Of a stretch of DNA of 7,103 nt, positions 1 to 4,816 are shown piece after piece (positions within the stretch are counted from its first letter, which is position 1; each line of letters starts with the position of its first letter). The position numbers were made by a program, and so were the translations under genes. Source of the DNA: Bacteroidota bacterium (GTDB lineage: Bacteria; Bacteroidota; Bacteroidia; UKL13-3); assembly GCA_947460565.1 (NCBI GenBank), contig CANHJJ010000090.1, forward strand, positions 1 to 7,103, given 5' to 3'. The notes beneath the pieces are model-generated. The model had not been told where the DNA came from, ran no database searches, and saw only the letters and a program-made list of their open reading frames with translations.

Positions 1-70
1 CTGAAGCCAAGGCAAAGCAGAGGGACTAAGGGTTTAAAAATGAAATAAGAGTTTGCAACGCTATACTATT

Positions 71-239
71 ATACTATGCCCATGGTTTGTGTTTTGCTTA
101 GTGTCATCAAAAAAAAGTCTTTTTGTTTATATTGTTTGTTCAATTTATTTAGTGTAATAGCCTGAGGCTTTAGCATAGCCTCACAAGCGGGACGCTGGCG
201 AGTGCGAGGTGTTTCGCGCAGCGCCACTAAGCATAGTAT
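71..239. repeat. Split inverted repeat enclosing two hairpins
   Basis: The right arm CACTAAGCATAGTAT (225-239) is matched on the left in two pieces: ATACTATGC (71-79) and GCTTAGTG (96-103), separated by 16 nt that the right arm lacks. Inside lie a 7-bp hairpin, TGAGGCT (163-169) with AGCCTCA (177-183), and a GC-rich island at about 183-226 (30 of 44 bases are G or C) that can fold as GTGCGA (202-207) with TCGCGC (214-219, one G-T pair), flanked by CGCT (193-196) and AGCG (220-223). No convincing reading frame covers it. It may be a decayed MITE-like or dispersed palindromic element. The pairing is visible; the mobile origin is inferred. Confidence 0.4.
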
Positions 240-265
240 CGTGCTATTAAGAATCACTTCATAAA

Positions 266-396
266 ACAAATGTCAGGTGGAAACACATGTCATCACAAAA
301 AAATAAGAAAGTGGATTGGGGAGGACACCAACCACGGATAAATACAAATGTCAGGTGGAAACACCTGACATCACAAAAACACCTGACATCACAAAA
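266..396. repeat. Cluster of 35-nt palindromic repeats with GAAA loop
   Basis: Two direct copies of a 35-nt unit lie at 266-300 and 344-378 and differ at two positions. The second copy is a perfect 10-bp hairpin, ATGTCAGGTG (348-357), GAAA, CACCTGACAT (362-371). The first has two mismatches, both in its right arm. The right half of copy 2 (361-378) is repeated exactly and in tandem at 379-396, so the left arm could pair with either half. The sequence between the copies is also a hairpin: GTGG-A-TTGG (311-319) with CCAACCAC (328-335). The cluster ends about 65 nt before the antitoxin start. It may be an RNA-level structure, a dispersed palindromic element or an operator. No function can be assigned from sequence alone. 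Confidence 0.7.
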
Positions 397-463
397 AAAA
401 CTCACTATACAATACATCTCTATTGTGGTAAAATGAAAAAAGCTTAAATTCGAGAAAAAAAAT

Positions 464-703
464 ATGACAACTGATATATTAAAAAATGAAATAGCCAGAG
501 CATTAAATGATATCAATGATAAGTCATTTTTGGAAGCACTCTACACTATCATTAATACCAGAAGTGAGAAATTTGACTATGAATTAAGCATAGATGATAA
601 ACAAATATTGGACGAAAGAAAGGCATTGTACAAAAGTGGTGAAGCAAAAACATTTACAATGAGTGAAGTGCGTAAAAAAGTAATGAAAAACCTTTCTGCA
701 TGA
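464..703 (+). CDS. Unstab_antitox-like addiction-module antitoxin
   Basis: Predicted antitoxin of a type II toxin-antitoxin pair, 79 residues, expected to bind and neutralise the toxin encoded directly downstream in the cytoplasm. The N-terminal part (about 4-33, an ILKNEIARALNDI-type helix followed by SFLEALYTII) and the C-terminal pattern LSIDDKQILDERKALYKSGEAKTF-type (from L41, ending in T65-M-S-E-V69) match the usual form of the Unstab_antitox / TIGR02574 addiction-module family, in which LDxR, a GE-containing turn and an EV-containing end are recurrent. Length is normal for the family. Start: the ATG at 464-466 lies in an A-rich leader without a Shine-Dalgarno sequence, as is usual in Bacteroidota. 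Its stop codon overlaps the toxin start (ATGA, 700-703), implying translational coupling. Such antitoxins often repress their own operon; the palindromes at 266-396 are possible but unproven operators. The family call is from pattern recognition, not a profile search. Confidence 0.82.
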   Translation: MTTDILKNEIARALNDINDKSFLEALYTIINTRSEKFDYELSIDDKQILDERKALYKSGEAKTFTMSEVRKKVMKNLSA

Positions 704-1002
704 AATACAGTCTAATCATTTTAGATGAAGTATATAAAGAGTTAAATGAATCAGCGTTGTACTATGAAGAACTGCAACTTTCTTTAGGTGTAGCCCTTGT
801 AGATGAATTTGAATCAGCCTTAACAAAAATACATGTAAATCCAGAAGGCTATGAGAAAAAGTACAAAAATTTTAGACAAGCAATGCTCAATCGTTTTCCC
901 TATTTAGTATTATTTGAAATTGATGGAAAGCATATTGTAATTTATCGTTTTATCAATGCTAGAAGGCATCCGCAAAAAAGATATACGAAAAGTAAAAAAT
1001 AA
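700..1002 (+). CDS. RelE/ParE-family toxin
   Basis: Predicted toxin partner of the preceding antitoxin, 100 residues, of the RelE/ParE superfamily (plasmid-stabilisation type). Family features in order: an N-terminal strand (KYSLIIL, 2-8), a helical pair containing A19-L-Y-Y22 and the GVALVDEFESAL stretch (30-41), N47-P48, then R59-Q-A-M-L-N-R65-F-P-Y68, the arginine plus RFPY signature of this branch, followed by the last strand and R88-R-H-P91, corresponding to the usual HxxRxP end. In many relatives the residue before this end is His; here it is Asn (N86). ParE-type members poison DNA gyrase and RelE-type members cleave mRNA on the ribosome; the sequence does not tell me which applies, although the RFPY form is closer to the ParE group. 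The ATG overlaps the antitoxin stop by 4 nt, the classic antitoxin-first order. The frame is intact. Confidence 0.85.
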   Translation: MKYSLIILDEVYKELNESALYYEELQLSLGVALVDEFESALTKIHVNPEGYEKKYKNFRQAMLNRFPYLVLFEIDGKHIVIYRFINARRHPQKRYTKSKK

Positions 1003-1196
1003 ATTACCCAAGCTATCTTTAGAGTCTGAAGCCAAAATTCATTACCAATTCCTAGAGCACTTTGCTAAATCCAATGTAGTGGGTTGTATTATGCCAATTC
1101 TGCATTAATATTCATCACCACTCATCCAAAGACCGATTAATTTTTGCATTATTGTAAAGATAAAACAAAGCCCTGTTTTTGGGGTTGAATGTACCA

Positions 1197-4070
1197 ATGA
1201 GCGAATCAAAAATAAAAGACGATAAAATAGCCAAATCTGCCCTTGAAGATGAGTATATTGAGATTTTGGGTGCACGTGAGCACAACCTAAAAAACATTGA
1301 TGTCAATATCCCTCGCAACAAGTTGGTATGCATCACAGGACTCAGCGGAAGTGGCAAATCTTCTTTGGCTTTTGATACCATTTTTGCCGAAGGGCAGCGC
1401 AGGTATATGGAAAGCTTTAGTGCCTATGCCCGCCAATTTATTGGCAATATGGAACGCCCTGATGTTGACAAAATAAATGGGCTTTCACCCGTTATTTCTA
1501 TTGAACAAAAAACGGTAAACAAAAACCCACGTTCTACGGTGGGCACCATTACCGAGATATACGATTTTTTGCGTTTGCTTTTTGCCCGTGCCGCTGATGC
1601 CTATAGCTACGAGAGTGGCGAAAAGATGGTGAAGATGACGGAAGAGCAAATTGTGTCGAGCATCATCACCCAATTTGAGAACAAGAAAATAAGTATCCTG
1701 GCTCCATTGGTAAAAGGTCGAAAAGGCCACTACCGCGAGCTATTTGAGCAAATACGCAAGCAAGGTTACACCAAAGTGAGGCTTGATGCTGAAGTGGTGG
1801 ATATTACCCCCAAGATGCAAGCCGATCGCTACAAGATTCACGATATTGAAGTATTGATAGATAGGATTGAACCTAAGAAGGACGCTCGTTTCCGCATTGG
1901 CGAGAGTGTGAAAAGTGCCCTTAAAATGGGTAAAGGCACCCTGGTATTGCTGGATAATGACTTAAACAAAGCTTATCACTTTAGTAGGTTTTTGATGGAT
2001 CCCAAAAGTGGTATCAGTTATGATGAAGCCCAACCCAATACTTTTTCCTTTAACTCGCCTTATGGTGCTTGTCCCAAATGTGATGGCTTGGGTGTGATTA
2101 ATAGTATAGAAGAGTTCAATATCATTCCTGATAAGAAATTAAGCATTAACAAAGGAGCCATTGCCCCTCTCGGAGAAGCCCGCGAAAACTGGACTTTCCT
2201 GCAATTGAGAGAGATTGCTAAGAAATATAAATTCAGTTTTGCCGACCCTATCGAAAAATTAAGTCGCGAAGCTTTGGATGTGATATTGCATGGCAGTGAT
2301 GAGCCACTTACCATTCCTTATGAATATGCAAGTGGTTACACCCAAAATTATAACAGCAAATGGGAGGGTTTGATTCCTTTTATTTCAAGGCATTACCATG
2401 AGAAAAGTGCCGATTCTGTAGCCCGTTGGGCCGAAGAGTTTATGAGCATCGACACCTGCCCCGAGTGCAATGGTGGAAGGTTAAAGAAAGAAAGTTTGCA
2501 TTATAGAATTGGCGATAAAAATATTGCTGATTTGGCCCAAATGGAAATAGCTGCTCTGGGAACTTGGTTTGAAGATGTTGAGAGTTTATTGGATAAAAAG
2601 CAATTGTTGATTGCTACTGAAATATTAAAAGAAATCCGCACACGCATTAAATTTTTGGTGGGTGTTGGAATAGATTACTTAACGCTTAATTCACCTGCTA
2701 GAACCTTGAGTGGGGGCGAAGCGCAGCGCATTAGATTGGCTACACAAATAGGCTCGCAATTGGTGGGGGTGTTGTATATCCTTGATGAGCCTAGCATTGG
2801 TCTTCATCAACGAGATAATAACAGATTGATAAACTCATTGAAAGAGTTGCGTGATGTGGGCAACAGTGTGATAGTGGTGGAACACGACAAGGACATGATT
2901 ACCGAAAGTGATTTTATCCTTGATATTGGATATGGGGCAGGTGTGCATGGAGGACATATTGCTGCACAAGGCACCTTGGAAGAATTGATGAAATCAAATT
3001 CCATTACTGCACAATACCTGAATGGTAAGAAAGAAATTGAAGTGCCAAAAATTAGAAGAAAAGGCAATGGCAAAAAACTGGTATTAAAAGGTGCTACTGG
3101 AAATAACTTGAAGAACATTACAGTGGAGTTTCCACTGGGTAAATTTATTTGTGTAACGGGTGTGAGTGGTAGCGGAAAATCAACGCTTATAAACGAAACC
3201 TTGTATCCTATATTACGTCAGCATTTTTATGGCTCTCATCAAAAGCCTTTGGCCTATAAAGAGTTTAAAGGTATAGAGCATATTGATAAAGTGATTGAGA
3301 TTGACCAAAGCCCAATAGGCCGCACACCTAGGAGCAACCCTGCAACTTATGTAGAAGTATTTGGCGATATCAGAAATCTCTTTGCCAGTTTGCCTGAATC
3401 TAAAATTAGAGGCTACAAGCCGGGCAGGTTTTCATTTAATGTGAAAGGTGGTAGATGCGAAACTTGCCAAGGTGCAGGTATGCGAAGCATAGAAATGAAT
3501 TTTTTACCTGATGTGTATGTTAAATGCGAAACCTGTGATGGCAGAAGATACAACAGAGAAACTTTAGAAGTGCGCTACAAAGGCAAAAGCATCAACGATG
3601 TGTTGAATATGAGTATTGAGGAAGCAGTTCCTTTCTTTGAACATATTCCATTTATCAATCGTAAGATAGAAGCCTTGAGAGACGTGGGTTTGGGTTATAT
3701 CACCCTCGGACAACAAAGTACGACTTTGAGTGGAGGAGAAGCGCAACGTGTGAAATTGGCTACAGAGCTAAGCAAACGTGATACAGGTAATACTTTCTAT
3801 ATTCTTGATGAACCTACAACAGGCTTGCATTTTGAAGATGTTAGGGTTTTGTTAGGTGTACTACAAAAGTTGGTTGACAAAGGCAACAGTGTGCTAGTGA
3901 TAGAACATAATTTGGATATGGTAAAAGTAGCTGATTATATCATTGACATTGGTTCAGAAGGCGGTAAATATGGAGGTGAGGTGTTATGCGTAGGTACACC
4001 TGAAGAGATATGCAAAGAGCCTAGAAGTCATACCGGAAGATTCTTGAAAAAAGAATTGGGTCTCCACTAG
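1197..4070 (+). CDS. uvrA: UvrA, excinuclease ABC subunit A
   Basis: Damage-sensing ATPase of nucleotide excision repair. A UvrA dimer loads UvrB at lesions before UvrC cuts the strand. With the ATG at 1197 the protein has 957 residues, close to the E. coli length. Seen in order: Walker A GLSGSGKSS (48-56); a UvrB-binding region (about 135-225) including the PLVKGRKGHYRELF stretch, which marks a UvrA1-type protein rather than a UvrA2; C292/C295 of the first zinc module; CPEC (421-424); signature TLSGGEAQR (503-511); Walker B ILDEPS (528-533); second Walker A GVSGSGKST (655-663); C-terminal zinc finger C754/C757/C777/C780; second signature (843-851); and Walker B ILDEPT (869-874). Odd: the first CxxC of zinc module 1 is absent, with MDPKS at 267-271. 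A TTG at 1179 would add six residues, but ATG 1197 starts the expected MSESK end and TTG starts are unlikely here. No co-transcribed partner is visible. Confidence 0.98.
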   Translation: MSESKIKDDKIAKSALEDEYIEILGAREHNLKNIDVNIPRNKLVCITGLSGSGKSSLAFDTIFAEGQRRYMESFSAYARQFIGNMERPDVDKINGLSPVISIEQKTVNKNPRSTVGTITEIYDFLRLLFARAADAYSYESGEKMVKMTEEQIVSSIITQFENKKISILAPLVKGRKGHYRELFEQIRKQGYTKVRLDAEVVDITPKMQADRYKIHDIEVLIDRIEPKKDARFRIGESVKSALKMGKGTLVLLDNDLNKAYHFSRFLMDPKSGISYDEAQPNTFSFNSPYGACPKCDGLGVINSIEEFNIIPDKKLSINKGAIAPLGEARENWTFLQLREIAKKYKFSFADPIEKLSREALDVILHGSDEPLTIPYEYASGYTQNYNSKWEGLIPFISRHYHEKSADSVARWAEEFMSIDTCPECNGGRLKKESLHYRIGDKNIADLAQMEIAALGTWFEDVESLLDKKQLLIATEILKEIRTRIKFLVGVGIDYLTLNSPARTLSGGEAQRIRLATQIGSQLVGVLYILDEPSIGLHQRDNNRLINSLKELRDVGNSVIVVEHDKDMITESDFILDIGYGAGVHGGHIAAQGTLEELMKSNSITAQYLNGKKEIEVPKIRRKGNGKKLVLKGATGNNLKNITVEFPLGKFICVTGVSGSGKSTLINETLYPILRQHFYGSHQKPLAYKEFKGIEHIDKVIEIDQSPIGRTPRSNPATYVEVFGDIRNLFASLPESKIRGYKPGRFSFNVKGGRCETCQGAGMRSIEMNFLPDVYVKCETCDGRRYNRETLEVRYKGKSINDVLNMSIEEAVPFFEHIPFINRKIEALRDVGLGYITLGQQSTTLSGGEAQRVKLATELSKRDTGNTFYILDEPTTGLHFEDVRVLLGVLQKLVDKGNSVLVIEHNLDMVKVADYIIDIGSEGGKYGGEVLCVGTPEEICKEPRSHTGRFLKKELGLH

Positions 4071-4118
4071 CGTCAGACGATTGTGTGTAGGAGTTGGGCA
4101 AGAAAGGCGTCAGACGCT
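4069..4118. repeat. Paired GCGTCAGACG repeat just after uvrA
   Basis: GCGTCAGACG occurs at 4070-4079, overlapping the last base of the uvrA stop codon, and again at 4107-4116. Each is nearly self-complementary (GCGTC-A-GACGC in the second), so the two copies are also inverted relative to each other: AGCGTC (4069-4074) can pair with GACGCT (4113-4118), and GACG (4076-4079) with CGTC (4108-4111), with a single A-A mismatch. The loop is about 28 nt. No T-tract follows, so it is not a standard intrinsic terminator, though it could still stabilise or end the uvrA transcript. Confidence 0.55.
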
Positions 4119-4165
4119 TATATTGGGAGAATCAAATAATACGATAAAGAATGAATTTTCCACTT

Positions 4166-4200
4166 TGATATTCCCCTCCTTGGAGGGGTTAGGGGTGGGT
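4166..4200 (+). repeat. Hairpin repeat copy A (left arm of 35-bp inverted repeat)
   Basis: The 35 nt are the exact reverse complement of copy C at 4714-4748. The core is CCCCTCC (4173-4179), TT, GGAGGGG (4182-4188), a 7-bp perfect hairpin, followed by TTAGGGGTGGGT. Homology with copy B extends further: TTGATATTCCCCT on the left, and 22 nt on the right (4190-4211 against 4303-4324). I recall similar C/G-run repeats from other Bacteroidota genomes, but cannot verify that here. Confidence 0.9.
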
Positions 4201-4237
4201 AAATACTTATTGCAAAAAGTGCATACCTCTATAATAA

Positions 4238-4265
4238 TTGAATTGAACTAAAAAATATAAATTTG
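4238..4265 (+). promoter_or_regulatory. Possible Bacteroidota promoter for the DUF559 gene
   Basis: TAAATTTG at 4258-4265 fits the Bacteroidota -7 consensus TAnnTTTG. A TTG at 4238-4240 lies 17 nt upstream, somewhat closer than the usual spacing to the -33 TTTG. Transcription would begin at about 4272, at the first bases of repeat copy B, so that copy B would form the 5' leader. AT-rich sequence gives chance matches, so this is tentative. Confidence 0.35.
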
Positions 4266-4270
4266 CCTCA

Positions 4271-4324
4271 TTGATATTCCCCTTCTGCTATTCAACGGAG
4301 CATAGGGGTGGGTAAATACTTATT
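4271..4324 (+). repeat. Hairpin repeat copy B, diverged core, 5 nt before DUF559 start
   Basis: This copy shares both ends with copy A (TTGATATTCCCCT on the left, and TAGGGGTGGGT plus AAATACTTATT on the right) but has a different, longer core. The core still pairs: CCCCT (4279-4283) with AGGGG (4304-4308), and TGCT (4286-4289) with AGCA (4299-4302), around a 9-nt loop. TTCTGCT on the left would pair fully with AGCAGAA, so the right arm looks shortened. It lies in direct orientation to copy A and immediately ahead of the ATG at 4330, where it would act as leader sequence or a translation control. Confidence 0.8.
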
Positions 4325-4329
4325 TAGCC

Positions 4330-4713
4330 ATGAGAAAAATTATTCCATATGACTCAAATTTAAAAATTATTGCAAAACGATTGCGTCAAAATGCCACACT
4401 CAGTGAAGTGATATTATGGAAACACCTTCATCAAAAGAAAATGCTAGGCTACGATTTTGATAGACAAAAGCCTATTCTCAATTATATCGTTGATTTTTAC
4501 TGTAAGGAATTAAGACTGGTAATTGAAATAGATGGGGATAGTCATAATCATGAAGAGGCCTATAAAGCGGATGTGATTAGACAAACTGAAATAGAACAAT
4601 ACGGAGTGGAATTCTTAAGGTTTTCGAATAAGCAGATTAAATATGATATTTTGAATGTGCTTTTTGAGATTGAAACTTGGATTGAAAATAAAATTGATAA
4701 TAAAACTTTCTAG
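4330..4713 (+). CDS. DUF559 endonuclease-domain protein (Vsr-like PD-(D/E)XK fold)
   Basis: Predicted small DNA endonuclease of 127 residues, the full usual length of DUF559 proteins, which are related to Vsr very-short-patch repair nucleases. Family features: the N-terminal helix with AKRLRQNATLSEVILW (15-30, E26 a candidate active-site acid), GYDFDRQKPI (40-49), YIVDFYC (52-58, D55), the core strand V64-I-E66-I-D68-G, H72, then R84 and the end YGVEFLRFSNKQI (91-103). D55, E66 and D68 are the likely metal-binding residues. Start: an in-frame TAG at 4303-4305 rules out a longer protein, so ATG 4330 is the first good start. Context is unusual: two hairpin repeats lie upstream (one 5 nt from the ATG) and an exact inverted copy begins directly after the TAG stop. 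No substrate or function is established for the family. A role in mobilising or copying the flanking repeats is inferred. It is convergent with the res gene. Confidence 0.88.
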   Translation: MRKIIPYDSNLKIIAKRLRQNATLSEVILWKHLHQKKMLGYDFDRQKPILNYIVDFYCKELRLVIEIDGDSHNHEEAYKADVIRQTEIEQYGVEFLRFSNKQIKYDILNVLFEIETWIENKIDNKTF

Positions 4714-4748
4714 ACCCACCCCTAACCCCTCCAAGGAGGGGAATATCA
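4714..4748 (-). repeat. Hairpin repeat copy C (right arm of 35-bp inverted repeat)
   Basis: A perfect 35-nt reverse complement of copy A, starting at the base after the DUF559 stop codon. The hairpin core is CCCCTCC (4726-4732), AA, GGAGGGG (4735-4741). It lies between two convergent genes and could slow transcription from both sides, but no T-tract follows on either strand, so I do not call it a terminator. The A-to-C unit spans 583 bp (4166-4748). Only TT directly abuts both outer ends (4164-4165 and 4749-4750), too short to call a target-site duplication. Confidence 0.9.
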
Positions 4749-4816
4749 TTTGGGTAGCAATCATTTTAGATACTTTTGGAGAACCTTTATTAATAAATTC
4801 CCACTCACAATATTAA

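Larger units (their letters stand above)
1..463. other. Gene-free, palindrome-rich left region
   Basis: No gene can be supported in this stretch. The first 30-50 nt could be the 3' end of a gene entering from the left, since plus-strand stops occur in frame 3 at 27-29 and in frame 1 at 46-48, but too little is visible to decide. The rest is AT-rich with runs of A and T around 109-150 and holds the two palindrome groups listed separately. I did not find a convincing Bacteroidota promoter (TTTG with TAnnTTTG) ahead of the antitoxin gene. Confidence 0.5.

Noticed and set aside
1..48. Tail of a gene entering from the left
   Set aside because: Two plus-strand frames end here (stops at 27-29 and 46-48), but fewer than 16 codons are visible and neither can be preferred.
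69..269. Minus-strand open frame of 66 codons
   Set aside because: It runs through the inverted repeat and hairpins, has no recognisable domain, and is better explained as chance translation of repeat DNA.
266..396. Possible CRISPR array from the repeated 35-nt units
   Set aside because: Only two full copies and a half copy occur, the intervening sequence is itself a hairpin, the half copy is in direct tandem with no spacer, and no cas genes are present.
956..1108. 50-codon plus-strand frame beginning inside the toxin gene and ending after it
   Set aside because: It overlaps the toxin in another frame for 47 nt, matches nothing I recognise and has no start signal. A decayed gene remnant is possible but unsupported.
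1179..1196. TTG start giving UvrA six extra residues
   Set aside because: TTG starts are rare in this kind of genome, the extra residues are not part of UvrA, and an ATG at 1197 gives the normal N-terminus.
4330..4713. Calling the small nuclease Vsr
   Set aside because: It shares the fold, but the sequence pattern is that of DUF559 and no cytosine methylase gene is adjacent as would be usual for vsr.
4714..4748. Copy C as an intrinsic terminator for the convergent genes
   Set aside because: The hairpin is strong but no T-run follows it on either strand, and the identical sequence occurs upstream of the gene as copy A, so a repeat element is the better explanation.
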